A stretch of 64,000 bases of DNA, from NCBI RefSeq assembly GCF_965229315.1, contig NZ_CBDDJA010000002.1, positions 620,001 through 684,000 on the forward strand. Direction: 5' to 3'. Origin of the DNA: Pelomonas sp965229315 (GTDB taxonomy: Bacteria; Pseudomonadota; Gammaproteobacteria; Burkholderiales; Burkholderiaceae_C). Made by a program: the position numbers and the translations under genes. Each line of letters begins with the position of its first letter. Position 1 is the first letter of the stretch. This document shows positions 45,974 through 55,698 of the stretch, one piece after another. The notes below the pieces were generated by a model. The model was not told the DNA's origin, ran no database searches, and saw only the letters and a list, made by a program, of their open reading frames with translations.

Positions 45974-46501
45974 ATGTCCGCACGCCCCACCTTGCGCGCC
46001 GCCGAGCCGCGCGACCTGCACGCCATCGTCCAGCTCATCGGCGAACTTGCCGAGTTCGAGCACCTGAGCCACCTGCTCGAAGTCACGCCGCAGAGCCTGG
46101 CGCCTCACCTGTTCGGCGAGTCGCCGGTGGCGGAGTGCGTGCTGGGCGAGGTCGATGGCGAGGTGGTTGCCTTCGCGCTGTTCTACACGAACTTCTCCAC
46201 CTTCCTCGGCAAGCCGGGGCTGTACCTGGAAGACCTGTACGTGCGCCCCGCCCACCGCCGCAGCGGCCTGGGCCGCACGCTGCTCGTGCACCTGGCGCAG
46301 CTCGCCTGCGAACGCGGCTACGGCCGGCTGGACTGGACCGTGCTGGGCTGGAACGAGGACGCCATCCGCTTCTACGAGAAGCTGGGCGCCGAGGTGCTGC
46401 CCGACTGGCGCATCTGCCGCCTCACCGGCGACGCACTGGAGCGCTACGCCGACGGCGACCGGCCCAGCATGTGGTCGCCCTCGGCCTGGCTGGGCCTCTG
46501 A
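45974..46501 (+). CDS. GNAT N-acetyltransferase, SSAT-like
   Basis: 175 aa. Motifs LIGELAEFEHLSH, FYTNFSTFLGKPGLYLEDLYVRPAHRRSGLGRTLL and WTVLGWNEDAIRFYEKLGAEVLPDW match the diamine/spermidine acetyltransferase-like branch of GNAT, which acetylates polyamines or related amines. Divergent from the hydrolase gene; AraC-type regulator follows after 11 bp. Confidence 0.87.
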   Translation: MSARPTLRAAEPRDLHAIVQLIGELAEFEHLSHLLEVTPQSLAPHLFGESPVAECVLGEVDGEVVAFALFYTNFSTFLGKPGLYLEDLYVRPAHRRSGLGRTLLVHLAQLACERGYGRLDWTVLGWNEDAIRFYEKLGAEVLPDWRICRLTGDALERYADGDRPSMWSPSAWLGL

Positions 46502-46512
46502 GCCGACCGGCC

Positions 46513-47319
46513 ATGCGGCTGCGGCACGCGCAGTTCTACGGCCGCTTCGACACCCGCTGCGACGTGGCGGGCTTCAGCCTCGCGCGGCTGAGCGCGCAGA
46601 CGCCCGCGCACGAGGTGGCGCCGCACGAGCATGACGACGGGCATTTCATCGTCGTGCTGGCGGGCCGCTACCGCAGCAGTGCGCGCGGCGTGAGCGAACT
46701 GCTCGGCCCGGGCGACGCGCTGTGGAACCCGCCGGGCACGCGGCACCAGGACCGCTTCGTCGACACGCAGGGCCGTTTTGTCGCGCTGAGCCTGCCGGCG
46801 CAGCAGGCGGCCGATCTCGCGCTGCAGGACGGCGGCGCACGCTGCCTCGGGGCGGCGGCACAGCAGATGGCCCAGGGCCTGGCGCTGCAGCCGGTGGCGC
46901 TGGACCTGGGCGGTCTGCTGCAGGTCGAGGATCGCTGCCGCCAGCTCTGCGCGCTGAGCCAGCCGCGGCCGCCGCAGGAGGTGCGCGAGACCCGCGAGCC
47001 GGCGTGGCTGCGGCGCTGCATGGAGCAGTTGGTCGACGAGTGCGAGCAGCCGCTGCGGCTGGCGGCGCTGGCGGCTGCGGCCGGCGTGCATCCGGTGTCG
47101 CTGTCACGCGCCTTCCGGCGCCACTACGGCACCTCGCCGGGCCGGTTGCAGCGCCGTGCGCTGCTGAACCGCGCGGCGCGGCGGCTGCGCGACGGCCAGG
47201 CCATCGCGGATGTCGCCGCCCAGCTCGGCTTCGCCGACCAGAGCCATTTCACGCGCCTGTTCCGCGCCGAGTACCGCTGCACGCCGGCCGCCTGGCTGGC
47301 CGGGTTCAAAACGTTCTAG
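46513..47319 (+). CDS. AraC-family transcriptional regulator
   Basis: 268 aa from the ATG at 46513. The N-terminal cupin-like sensor region has HEHDDGHFIVVLAG and GDALWNPPGTRHQDRF. The C-terminal AraC DNA-binding domain shows both HTHs: LRLAALAAAAGVHPVSLSRAF and QAIADVAAQLGFADQSHFTRLF. Ligand and targets unknown; the adjacent serine hydrolase gene is a candidate target. Confidence 0.9.
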   Translation: MRLRHAQFYGRFDTRCDVAGFSLARLSAQTPAHEVAPHEHDDGHFIVVLAGRYRSSARGVSELLGPGDALWNPPGTRHQDRFVDTQGRFVALSLPAQQAADLALQDGGARCLGAAAQQMAQGLALQPVALDLGGLLQVEDRCRQLCALSQPRPPQEVRETREPAWLRRCMEQLVDECEQPLRLAALAAAAGVHPVSLSRAFRRHYGTSPGRLQRRALLNRAARRLRDGQAIADVAAQLGFADQSHFTRLFRAEYRCTPAAWLAGFKTF

Positions 47320-47351
47320 ACCCGCGCCCCATGGCCGGCGAGCATGCGGCC

Positions 47352-48386
47352 ATGAAGTACCTGCCCGCTCTCGCCCTTGCGCTGATCCCCTTGTGCACCC
47401 AGGCTGCCGACGCCCCGGCCGACGACCGAACCGCACTGGAGGCCTTGCCCGGCGGCACCAGCGTGTTGCTGCAGCGCGGCGGCCGCGTGATCGTGGAGTT
47501 GTACGCCCGCGGCGCCGACGCCGCCACGCTGCACGACACGCGCTCGGCCGGCAAGTCCGTCACCGCCATGCTCGTGGCCGCTGCCGTGCAGCACGGCCTG
47601 CTCCAGCGCGACACCCCGGTGTTCGCGGCCTTCGCCGACCAGCGCCCCATCGCGAACGATGGCCCGGCCAAGCAGGCCATCACGGTGGAGGACCTGCTGA
47701 CCATGTCCTCCGCGCTGGACTGCGACGACAACCAGGACGCCAGCCCCGGCAACGAGGAGGCCATGTACCCGCAGCCGCGCTGGCTGCGCTGGGCCGTGGA
47801 CCTGCCCACGCGCGACATCCAGCGCGACGCGCAGGGGCGCGGCCCCTGGGCCTATTGCACCGGCGGCACCGTCCTGCTGGGCCAGCTGCTGCAGCGCCGC
47901 GTGCCGGGCGGGCTGGAGGCCTGGGCTCAGAAGCGGCTGTTCACGCCGCTGGGCATCACCCGGCTGCAATGGCATCACTCGCCCACCGGCGAGACCATGA
48001 CCGGCGGCGGCCTGCGCCTGCGCACGCGCGACTGGGCCACACTGGCGCAGACGCTGCTGAACGGCGGCCCGCCCGTGCTCGCGCCGGCCCAGGTCGCGTC
48101 GCTGCTGACCGTGCACCGCCAGACGCCCTACGGCGTGGACTACGGCGAGCTGTTCTGGCGGCGGGACTACGCGCTGCGCTGCGGCCGTTTCAGCGGCTGG
48201 ATGATGTCCGGTAACGGCGGCAACCACATCGTCATGCTGCCGGCGCTGGACGCGGTGGTGGCGCTCACGCGCACGCACTACAACCAGCGCAACATGCACC
48301 AAGAGAGCTGGGCATTCACGGAGGCCTTGCTGGAGCGTCACGTCTGCGACAGCCCGGCCTTGCCGAAAGCCGCCTCTGCGGGCTAG
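47352..48386 (+). CDS. Exported serine hydrolase (beta-lactamase/penicillin-binding-like)
   Basis: 344 aa from the ATG at 47352. Signal peptide ALALALIPLCTQA. The SxxK nucleophile is in TRSAGKSVTAML, the YxN-like element is AYCTGG, and a GRFSGWMMSGNGGN segment occupies the HxG/KTG position. Class C beta-lactamase-related fold; such enzymes are mostly esterases or peptidases rather than resistance enzymes. Confidence 0.83.
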   Translation: MKYLPALALALIPLCTQAADAPADDRTALEALPGGTSVLLQRGGRVIVELYARGADAATLHDTRSAGKSVTAMLVAAAVQHGLLQRDTPVFAAFADQRPIANDGPAKQAITVEDLLTMSSALDCDDNQDASPGNEEAMYPQPRWLRWAVDLPTRDIQRDAQGRGPWAYCTGGTVLLGQLLQRRVPGGLEAWAQKRLFTPLGITRLQWHHSPTGETMTGGGLRLRTRDWATLAQTLLNGGPPVLAPAQVASLLTVHRQTPYGVDYGELFWRRDYALRCGRFSGWMMSGNGGNHIVMLPALDAVVALTRTHYNQRNMHQESWAFTEALLERHVCDSPALPKAASAG

Positions 48387-48449
48387 CCCTGAGTCCGCGG
48401 CCAGGGCCGCTGGCTAGGATCGGCGCCTTTCCGATGCCGAGGGCGCGCG

Positions 48450-50135
48450 ATGGTCGAAGACCGCTACGAGGAACTGCACGCCGCATTCCGCTGGCACGTG
48501 CCCGAGGACTTCAACATCGCCGAGGCCTGCTGCGGCCGCTGGGCGCGCGACACGCCCGATGCGGCGGCCATCCATTTCGACAGCGAGAGCGGCTGCCGCG
48601 CGACCTACAGCTATGCGCAGCTGCAGCGCTCGGCCAATCGGCTGTCCAACGCGCTGCTGGCCCAGGGCGTGCGCCGCGGCCACCGCGTCGCCATCGTGCT
48701 GCCGCAGCGCTTCGAGACGGCCGTGGCCCACATCGCCATTCAGCAGATCGGCGCGGTGGCGATGCCGCTGTCCCTGCTGTTCGGCGCCGAGGCGCTGGAG
48801 TTCCGCCTGCAGGACAGCGGCGCCGTGCTGGCCATCGCCGCCTGCGAGGCACTGCCCGCGCTACGCGAGGTCAAGGCCCGCTGCCCGGCGCTGCGGCGCG
48901 TCCTCGTCGTGGGCGAGTGCCCGGTCGATTGCGACGAGCTGCCGTGGATGGCGGCGCTGCAGGCCGAGGAAGCCCGCTTCAAGCCCGTCGCCACGAAGGC
49001 GGGCGATGCGGCCATCCTGATCTACACCAGCGGCACCACCGGCAACCCCAAGGGCGCGCTGCTGCCGCAGCGGGCGCTGGTGGGCAACCTCACGGGCTTC
49101 GTCGCCAGCCAGGACTGGTTCGGCTTCGACCCGTTCGACGCGACGAAGCCCTCCGACGCCGTCTTCTGGAGCCCCGCCGACTGGGCCTGGACCGGTGGCT
49201 TGATGGACGCGCTGCTGCCCACGCTGTATTTCGGCCGGCCCATCGTCGCGTGGCAGGGCCGCTTTTCGGCGGCCAAGGCCTTCGAGCTGATGGCCACCTA
49301 CGGCGTCACGCACGCGTTCCTGTTCCCCACGGCACTGAAGGCCATGATGAAGGCCGAGCCTCGGCCCCGGCGCCACGACCTCAAGCTGCGCGCGCTGATG
49401 AGCGCCGGCGAGGCCGTGGGCGACGCGGTGTTCAGCTGGTGCCGCGACGCACTGGGCGTGCCCGTCAACGAGATGTTCGGCCAGACGGAGATCAACTACG
49501 TCGTCGGCAACTGCCAGGCGCTGTGGCCGGCCAAGCCGGGCAGCATGGGCCGCGCCTACCCGGGCCACCGCGTGGCCGTCATCGACGACGAGGGCCGCGA
49601 GTGCGCGCCGGGCGACACCGGCGAAGTGGCCGTGCATGCACGCGACCGCCACGGCGAGCCCGACCCGGTGTTCTTCCTGGGCTACTGGGCCAACGACGCG
49701 GCCACGCGCGCCAAGTTCACCGGCGACCCCGCCGACAGCTGGTGCCGCACCGGCGACCTCGCCCGCATGGAGGCCGACGGCACGCTCTGGTACGAGGGCC
49801 GCGCGGACGACGTCTTCAAGAGCGCCGGCTACCGCATCGGCCCGGGCGAGATCGAGAACTGCCTGCTCAAGCACGCGGCGGTGGCCAATGCCGCCGTGGT
49901 GCCCAAGCCCGATGCCGAGCGCGGCGCGCTGGTCAAGGCCTATGTCGTGCTGGCAGACGGCCACGTGGGCGATGCGGCGCTCGTCGCGGCGCTGCAGGCC
50001 CACGTCAAGGCGCGGCTGGCGCCTTACGAGTACCCCAAGGAGATCGAGTTCATCGCCGCGCTGCCCATGACCACCACCGGCAAGGTGCAGCGCCGCGTGC
50101 TGCGGCTGCGCGAGCAGGCGCGCGTCCGGGCCTGA
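48450..50135 (+). CDS. AMP-forming acyl-CoA synthetase
   Basis: 561 aa. ANL-superfamily motifs: P-loop LIYTSGTTGNPKGAL, ATP site MFGQTEINYV, hinge region WYEGRADDVFKSAGYRIGPGEIE and the catalytic Lys in MTTTGKVQRRVL. The W-rich PADWAWTGGLMDALLPTL region matches AcsA-like or medium-chain synthetases. Activates a carboxylic acid to its CoA thioester; the acid is unknown. Confidence 0.9.
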   Translation: MVEDRYEELHAAFRWHVPEDFNIAEACCGRWARDTPDAAAIHFDSESGCRATYSYAQLQRSANRLSNALLAQGVRRGHRVAIVLPQRFETAVAHIAIQQIGAVAMPLSLLFGAEALEFRLQDSGAVLAIAACEALPALREVKARCPALRRVLVVGECPVDCDELPWMAALQAEEARFKPVATKAGDAAILIYTSGTTGNPKGALLPQRALVGNLTGFVASQDWFGFDPFDATKPSDAVFWSPADWAWTGGLMDALLPTLYFGRPIVAWQGRFSAAKAFELMATYGVTHAFLFPTALKAMMKAEPRPRRHDLKLRALMSAGEAVGDAVFSWCRDALGVPVNEMFGQTEINYVVGNCQALWPAKPGSMGRAYPGHRVAVIDDEGRECAPGDTGEVAVHARDRHGEPDPVFFLGYWANDAATRAKFTGDPADSWCRTGDLARMEADGTLWYEGRADDVFKSAGYRIGPGEIENCLLKHAAVANAAVVPKPDAERGALVKAYVVLADGHVGDAALVAALQAHVKARLAPYEYPKEIEFIAALPMTTTGKVQRRVLRLREQARVRA

Positions 50136-50216
50136 GCGTCACGCCGTCGCGCAAGCCAGCGGGCCCACGGAGAAGCTGCGTGCGGCGAGCGCCGCGCGGT
50201 GAGCGCGGCCGTCAGC

Positions 50217-51077
50217 CTAGAAGCATTCGTCCAGGTACAGGTGGAAATGGAGCCTGTTCTCATCGGGCCTGGCAAGGCCGCACGCGATGAACAACTCCTG
50301 CTGCAAGGCCTCGCCAAACTCCGCCAGGCAGTTCCACAGCACGGCGAGGTCCTGGTAGGGGTCGGCAATGCCGACCCGGCCCAGGTCGATGAGGCCGGTG
50401 ACCCGGCCCTGCTCATCGAGCAGCAGGTTGTCGAGCGAGAAGTCGCCGTGGGTGACGACGCGCTCGGCCTTGAGGGGCAGCAGGTCTGCCATGGCGTTCC
50501 AGACGTCCTGAGGCGTCCAGCCGGCGCGGTCCGCGTCGAAGTCGTCGGCGTCCACCAGGCCCGCGTCCAGGCGCCGTCGCGCCTGCGCCAGGCGCAGGTG
50601 GTGGTCGGCGTTGAACGGGCAGGATGGCGCGGGCAGCGCATGCCACGCCCGCAGCGCCGCAGCCAAGGCGCGCACGATGCCGATGCTGCGGTCCGGTGCG
50701 TCGGTCAGCCATTGGTAGGCGGTGCGGCCCGGCAGCGCGCGGGTGAGCAGCCAGGCGTCACCGCCGCTGTATTCGAAGTGTTCAACGGCCGGCACGCTCG
50801 GCAACCCCTGGGCATCGACCGACGCCAGCCACCGCAGCCGGGCCAGTTCGTCGACCAGGTCCTGCGCGACCGTGCCGCGGCCGTGTTTCAGGTAGAGGTC
50901 GGGTGTGCCGGGGCACTGCAGCCGAAAGACGCTCGCCCCCGCTTCGCCGACCAGATTGCGGTGCCAGTCGTGGCCCGTCAGGCGAGCAGCGAGGCCGGCC
51001 GGCAGTGCGGGTGCATGCGTCGGCACTTCGCGTTCGTCAAGGGTTTGGGACAGGTCGGGCGTAGGGGGGCGAGTCAT
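50217..51077 (-). CDS. APH(3')-like aminoglycoside phosphotransferase homologue
   Basis: 286 aa from the ATG at 51077. Brenner motif VTHGDFSLDNLLLDEQGRV with the catalytic Asp, then GLIDLGRVGIADPYQDLAVLWNCLAEFG, the APH(3')-type metal-binding DxGR and DRYQD-like segments. CPFNADHHLRLAQARRRLDAG and the end RLHFHLYLDECF also follow APH(3') enzymes position by position. These phosphorylate kanamycin/neomycin-type drugs. Whether this chromosomal version confers resistance is unknown. GC content and flanks look native; no mobile element is adjacent. Confidence 0.82.
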   Translation of the reverse strand: MTRPPTPDLSQTLDEREVPTHAPALPAGLAARLTGHDWHRNLVGEAGASVFRLQCPGTPDLYLKHGRGTVAQDLVDELARLRWLASVDAQGLPSVPAVEHFEYSGGDAWLLTRALPGRTAYQWLTDAPDRSIGIVRALAAALRAWHALPAPSCPFNADHHLRLAQARRRLDAGLVDADDFDADRAGWTPQDVWNAMADLLPLKAERVVTHGDFSLDNLLLDEQGRVTGLIDLGRVGIADPYQDLAVLWNCLAEFGEALQQELFIACGLARPDENRLHFHLYLDECF

Positions 51078-51153
51078 CGTGAGGCCGGTGGACGCGGGTG
51101 CCCGCTGACGATAGCGCACTGCCGCTGCAGGGGGGCGATGCGCTCTGCGAGCG

Positions 51154-51924
51154 TTACGGCAAGGACGCCTGCAGGCTGCCAGCCGCCACCCGATTCACCA
51201 GCGCCGCGAACTCGCGGCTGCGCACCAGGCTCACGCCATGCCCGCAGTCGAAGCGCTGGCCGCGCACGTGCGGCCCCGCGGCCAGGAAGCGCGGTTCCTG
51301 CCGCAGCATCACGCGGTCCTGGTCGCCGTTGAGCAGCCACACGGGCTGGCGGATGGCCTGCAGCCGCGCCAGGTGGTCCACACCCCAGAGCGCACGCACG
51401 CAATCCTCGAAGACGCGAAAGCCCATGCCGCCCGCCAGCACCGCATCGGCGTCCTGCGGCGCCACGTTGCCTTCGTCCAGCAGCATGCGGCGGACCTTGG
51501 GCTCGCTCTTGCCGACCAGGCGGGCCTCGCTGAACACGCCCAGCATCAGCTTGAACAGAAGCACCTTGGTGCGGAAGTGCAGCGCGGTGGGCCACTGCTC
51601 GATGCGGGCCGTGCAGCCGCCGGCGACGATGCCCAGCAGCCGCTGCGCCGGCATGGCGGCCGCGGTGGCCAACGCCGTGTAGCCGCCCAGCGAGTCGCCC
51701 ACCAGCAGCACCGGCGCCGGCGCGGCGGCGTGCACCGCCTGCAGGACCGCCTGGACCGCGCCGTCCAGCGTGAAGCGCTCGCCGCGCCGCGTGCCGTGGC
51801 CGGGCAGGTCGGGCGCGAACACCTGCAGCCGTGGGTCCAGATGCCGGCGCACCGGTGCCCACATCGCGCCGCTGAGCATGGCGCCATGGATGAGCACGAG
51901 GACCGGATCGGGGCGATTCGTCAT
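51154..51924 (-). CDS. Alpha/beta hydrolase
   Basis: 256 aa. LVLIHGAMLSGAMWAPV, DLPGHGTRRG, nucleophile elbow VGDSLGGYTALA, acid in LLNGDQDRVML and His in DCGHGVSLVRS complete a catalytic triad. No signal peptide. Similar to small esterases or lactonases; substrate unknown. Divergent from the TonB-dependent receptor gene. Confidence 0.86.
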   Translation of the reverse strand: MTNRPDPVLVLIHGAMLSGAMWAPVRRHLDPRLQVFAPDLPGHGTRRGERFTLDGAVQAVLQAVHAAAPAPVLLVGDSLGGYTALATAAAMPAQRLLGIVAGGCTARIEQWPTALHFRTKVLLFKLMLGVFSEARLVGKSEPKVRRMLLDEGNVAPQDADAVLAGGMGFRVFEDCVRALWGVDHLARLQAIRQPVWLLNGDQDRVMLRQEPRFLAAGPHVRGQRFDCGHGVSLVRSREFAALVNRVAAGSLQASLP

Positions 51925-52029
51925 GGGCCTGTCGGGCAGCGTGGGACGTCTGGACCTATCCTACGGGCCTGAATGCGCCTGCAGCAAACTTGTTCATCAC
52001 GCTGACAGTGCGTCGACAGGGAGAAGGTC

Positions 52030-54297
52030 ATGGGCTCCTCACCACCGACGGCGCACGCTGCCCGCCTGCTGTGCGCGCTGGCGGCCGCCGCGCCACCCGC
52101 CTGGGCTGCCGACGAGGCCGGGCCGGCGAGCAACGAGATGCTGGACAAGGTCGTCGTCACCGCGCAGAAACGCGAGCAGGCTGCGCTGGACGTGCCGGGT
52201 TCGGTCACGGCATTGGGCGCCGAGCGGCTGTCGCGCGGCGGGCTCACGCGGCTGGAGGACTACGCCGCCCAGGTGCCCGGCCTGTCGTTCAGCACCGCCG
52301 GCCAGGGCAACCTGCAGATCGTGCTGCGCGGCCTGTCCACGGGCCTGGCGCAGTCCGCACCCACGACGGCGCTCTACATCGACGAGGCCCCCGTCGGTTC
52401 CGTCAACGCCTATGCTGCGGGCAGCCAGCTGGCGCCCGACCTGGACCCCGCCGATCTGTCTCGCATCGAGGTGCTCAAGGGCCCGCAGGGCACGATGTTC
52501 GGCGCCGGTGCCGTGGGCGGCCTGGTGCGCTTCGTCACGGCCGCGCCGGACGTGCTAAAGGCCGGCGGACGCCTGACGGTCGGTGCCAGCAGCGTCGCGC
52601 ATGGCGGCACCGGCAGCCTGCTGCGCGCCTCGGCCAACCTGCCGTTCGCCAGCGAGACCATGGGCCTGCGCGTGTCGGGCTACCGGCGCAAGGACGCCGG
52701 CTTCATCGACGTGAAGCCCGGCCAGGCCGACGTCAACGGCGCCACGGTGCGCGGCGCCCGCGTGGCCTATGCATGGCACATCACGCCCGGCTGGACGCTC
52801 GGCGCGACGGCGCTGCAGCACCAGGTGCGCGCCGGCGGCCCCAGCACCGTGGACGTGGATGGCAGGACGCTGCAGCCCACCGCCGGCGACGACCACCATG
52901 GCGCGCTGATCCAGGAGGCGCGGGACACCGAGCTGGACCTCGCCAATGTGACGGTCAAAGGCCAGGTGGGTGACTTCAACGTCGTGTCGTCCACCACGCA
53001 GCAGCGCATGACTTCGCGCGCCTACCAGGACATGTCCATGTCCTACGGCGTGCTGCTGGGCGTGGTGCTGAAGGACCCGGACTTCGGCGTCGGCCTGGCG
53101 CAGAACACGCGCACCCACCGGCTGTCGCAGGAGTTGCGCGTGCAGTCCACCGTCGGCCGGCTCGACTGGGAGGCGGGCCTGTACTACACGCAGGAGGACG
53201 ACACCAACCGCATCCCCGGTTTCGACACCTTCTCGCTGGCCACCGGCGCGGCCAAGCCGGTCAACATCCCCGGCACGGGCGTGCCGTTTCCCGACGGCGC
53301 CGCCAAGGCCCGCATCGACACCCGGTACCACGAGACCTCGGTGTTCGCCAACGCCAGCTATGCGCTGACCGAGCACTGGGACCTGCAGGCCGGCGTGCGC
53401 CACGCCCGCGACCGCCAGGACTACGACCAGGCCTACAGCGGCCTGCTGTTCACGCCCAACGTCGTGTTCGCGCAATCGGCCACGCACGGCAAGACGACCT
53501 ACCTGCTCACCGCGCGCTTCAAGCCCACGGCGACCGATTCGATCTACGCCCGCGCCGCCAGCGGCTACCGCCCCGGCGGCCCGAGCGCGGCGCCGCCGAC
53601 GACCGGCCGGCCGCCCGTCGTCGGCGCCGACTCGCTGACGAGCGCAGAGGCCGGCTGGAAGACCGTCGCCGCCGGCGGCAAGGTGTCGTTCGAGGCCGCC
53701 GTGTTCCGCACCCGGTGGCAGGACATCCAGATCCAGACCAGCGCGCAGGGGGCCAACTTCTTCGTCAACGGCGGCCGGGCGCGCAGCCAGGGGCTGGAGG
53801 CGACGCTGGGCTGGCACCCGCTCGCGGCCTTGGGCCTGCGCGCGTCGCTGGGCCGCACCGACGCCAGGCTCACCGAGGACACGACGCGGGTGCTGCTGAA
53901 CGCCGGCACGGTGGCCGAGACGCCACTGGGCCGCCGCGGCGACCGGCTGCCTTTCGTGCCCAGGGCCACCGGCTCGCTGGGGGCCGACTACCGCTGCGCG
54001 CTGAGCGGCGGCTGGGCCGCGTCCGTCAACGGCGCCGTCAACCGCATCGGCAGCCGGCTGAGCGACTATGGCGGCAAGGCACCGATCACCGTGCCGGGCT
54101 ACACCACCGTCCACCTCGGTGCCGCGGTCGAGAACACGACGTGGCGGCTGTCGGCCTACGTGAAGAACCTGGCCGACCGGCGCGGCCTCACCTTCCTGGC
54201 CGACCGCGGGCTGGCGCCGTTGACGCCCAACGCGCCCGCGGCGGCCGGCATCGTCACGCCGCGCACGGTGGGCGTGGAAGCCAGCGCCTGGTACTGA
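52030..54297 (+). CDS. TonB-dependent outer-membrane receptor
   Basis: 755 aa; a GGGAGAAGG site precedes the ATG. The signal peptide ends near PPAWAA. A TonB-box-like DKVVVTAQKREQ is followed by the plug (LEDYAAQVPGLSF ... VLRGLSTGL ... IEVLKGPQGTMFGAGAVGGLVRFVT) and a beta-barrel ending in GVEASAWY with the terminal aromatic residue. The TAQKRE beginning is typical of receptors for carbohydrates, siderophores or other organics; ligand unknown. Confidence 0.93.
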   Translation: MGSSPPTAHAARLLCALAAAAPPAWAADEAGPASNEMLDKVVVTAQKREQAALDVPGSVTALGAERLSRGGLTRLEDYAAQVPGLSFSTAGQGNLQIVLRGLSTGLAQSAPTTALYIDEAPVGSVNAYAAGSQLAPDLDPADLSRIEVLKGPQGTMFGAGAVGGLVRFVTAAPDVLKAGGRLTVGASSVAHGGTGSLLRASANLPFASETMGLRVSGYRRKDAGFIDVKPGQADVNGATVRGARVAYAWHITPGWTLGATALQHQVRAGGPSTVDVDGRTLQPTAGDDHHGALIQEARDTELDLANVTVKGQVGDFNVVSSTTQQRMTSRAYQDMSMSYGVLLGVVLKDPDFGVGLAQNTRTHRLSQELRVQSTVGRLDWEAGLYYTQEDDTNRIPGFDTFSLATGAAKPVNIPGTGVPFPDGAAKARIDTRYHETSVFANASYALTEHWDLQAGVRHARDRQDYDQAYSGLLFTPNVVFAQSATHGKTTYLLTARFKPTATDSIYARAASGYRPGGPSAAPPTTGRPPVVGADSLTSAEAGWKTVAAGGKVSFEAAVFRTRWQDIQIQTSAQGANFFVNGGRARSQGLEATLGWHPLAALGLRASLGRTDARLTEDTTRVLLNAGTVAETPLGRRGDRLPFVPRATGSLGADYRCALSGGWAASVNGAVNRIGSRLSDYGGKAPITVPGYTTVHLGAAVENTTWRLSAYVKNLADRRGLTFLADRGLAPLTPNAPAAAGIVTPRTVGVEASAWY

Positions 54298-54319
54298 CGC
54301 CGTCCGGTTCGCGCCGGGC

Positions 54320-54934
54320 TCACTTGCACTTGTAGGGCTGGCCGTACATCGGCACCGTGCGCGGCGCGACGTTGTTGTTGAAGGGGTCGGTGTCGGCGAT
54401 GCGCGAGCGGAACATCTCCATGCACGTGTCGCCGCGCCGCATCAGCGTGCGGTGGTCGCTGGTGCGCTCCACGACCCACTCGCCGGTGACGCCGGCCGCG
54501 TCGGCGATGCGGTCCTCCAGCGTGCGCCGCGCGGTGTTGCTGCGCGGGTCGCCGAGCGCCGGGTTGCGGGCCGCCGCGGACGCCGCGTAGCCGGGGGGCA
54601 GCGTCAGCCGCAGCGGCGCGTTCGGCTGCGCGGGCGAGGGCGAGGGTGGCAGCGCGCCGGGTGCGGGCGTGGCGTCGGTGGCCGCGCTGGAGTCGCTGGG
54701 GATGTCGAGGGGCGCCGGTGCGATGAGCGCAGGCGGGGCCAGCCGTGGCGGCTCGCTGCGCGCCGCCGCGTCGGCGGGCGGCACGCGGGTCGGTGCTGGC
54801 GCGATGAGCCGCATGGTCGTTAGCCGCTGCTCGCCGTGTTCGCCCAGGCGCGCCGGCCGGTGCAGCCAGAACGCCGCCAGCAGGCCGATGTGCAGGCCCG
54901 CGACGAGCGCTCGCGCCAGCCAGCGTTGCCTCAT
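54320..54934 (-). CDS. Single-pass envelope protein of unknown function, paralogue A
   Basis: 204 aa from the ATG at 54934 (ATGA overlap with the preceding gene's stop). An N-terminal hydrophobic helix (LARALVAGLHIGLLAAFWL), a Pro-rich spacer, and a C-terminal domain with LEDRIADAAG, RRGDTCMEMFRSRIADTDPFNNNVAP and a last Cys (YKCK). The same C-terminal pattern occurs in the gene at 55699-56298. The N-terminus resembles TonB-like proteins but no TonB fold follows. Function unknown. Confidence 0.7.
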   Translation of the reverse strand: MRQRWLARALVAGLHIGLLAAFWLHRPARLGEHGEQRLTTMRLIAPAPTRVPPADAAARSEPPRLAPPALIAPAPLDIPSDSSAATDATPAPGALPPSPSPAQPNAPLRLTLPPGYAASAAARNPALGDPRSNTARRTLEDRIADAAGVTGEWVVERTSDHRTLMRRGDTCMEMFRSRIADTDPFNNNVAPRTVPMYGQPYKCK

Positions 54935-55683
54935 TGGCCTTGCAGCTTCACGCTGAGCTTGCTGCCGGGCGGGGCGATGAGGCGGGCGGCGTCGGGCCAG
55001 CGCTCCTGGCCGGTCAGCAGCGTGCAGGGGCGGCTTTTCTCGCCCTTCTTCGTCTCCGGGTCGCGTTCGCCCGTGGCCTGCGGCAGCGGCAGGCCGAGGA
55101 GCTGGCCGTCCTCGCGCCACTCCAGCTCCCAGGTGGGCGTGGCGCTGCACACGCGCACGGCCTCGATGCGCGGGAACAGCCAGCGCAGGTACCAGGGCAG
55201 CAGTTCCTCGCGCAGCGTGCGCGCCACCCGGATGACCTTGCGCACCCGTGCCATGTCCAGCGTCTCGGAAGTGGCGGTCAGCTCGAGGGTGCCGCGGATG
55301 GCCATCCGGCCCTTGGGCACGTTGGTGGCGAGGTCGGCGGTCCTGGCCTCGGCCTCGGGCAGCACCGGCAGGTCGAAGCGGCCGGCGGCGTCGAGCTTGA
55401 GCGGATAGTCGGCGTCGTCGCTGCGCACGGCCAGGCGGATGTCGGGCAGGGGGACCTTGGCCTTGTCGGCATCGACGCGGAAGTCCATGCGGAACTCGCC
55501 CTCGCCGTGCTTGCGGAACTGGGTCAGCAACTCGTTGATGCGGCCATAGGCCAGGGCGCTGCCGTCGCGCTTGAGTTCGGTCGTGACGGTGGGGAGCTTC
55601 TGGGGCTCCTCGGCGTTCTGTGCCTGGGCGGTGGTGGCGAGCAGCGGCAGCGCGAGCAGCAGCGTGGTCAGGAGAGGTCGCAT
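54931..55683 (-). CDS. Exported protein of unknown function
   Basis: 250 aa. Signal peptide LLTTLLLALPLLATTAQAQ. The mature part is beta-rich with GEGEFRMDFRVDADKA, LVKLDAAGRFDLPVLPEAEA-like strands and RVRKVIRVARTLREELLPWYLRWLFPRIEAVRVC. It resembles predicted periplasmic proteins without an assigned role. It lies between two paralogous genes, overlapping the downstream one and 15 bp after the upstream one, so the three form an operon. Confidence 0.75.
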   Translation of the reverse strand: MRPLLTTLLLALPLLATTAQAQNAEEPQKLPTVTTELKRDGSALAYGRINELLTQFRKHGEGEFRMDFRVDADKAKVPLPDIRLAVRSDDADYPLKLDAAGRFDLPVLPEAEARTADLATNVPKGRMAIRGTLELTATSETLDMARVRKVIRVARTLREELLPWYLRWLFPRIEAVRVCSATPTWELEWREDGQLLGLPLPQATGERDPETKKGEKSRPCTLLTGQERWPDAARLIAPPGSKLSVKLQGQ

Positions 55684-55698
55684 GGGGTGGAAGTCGGG

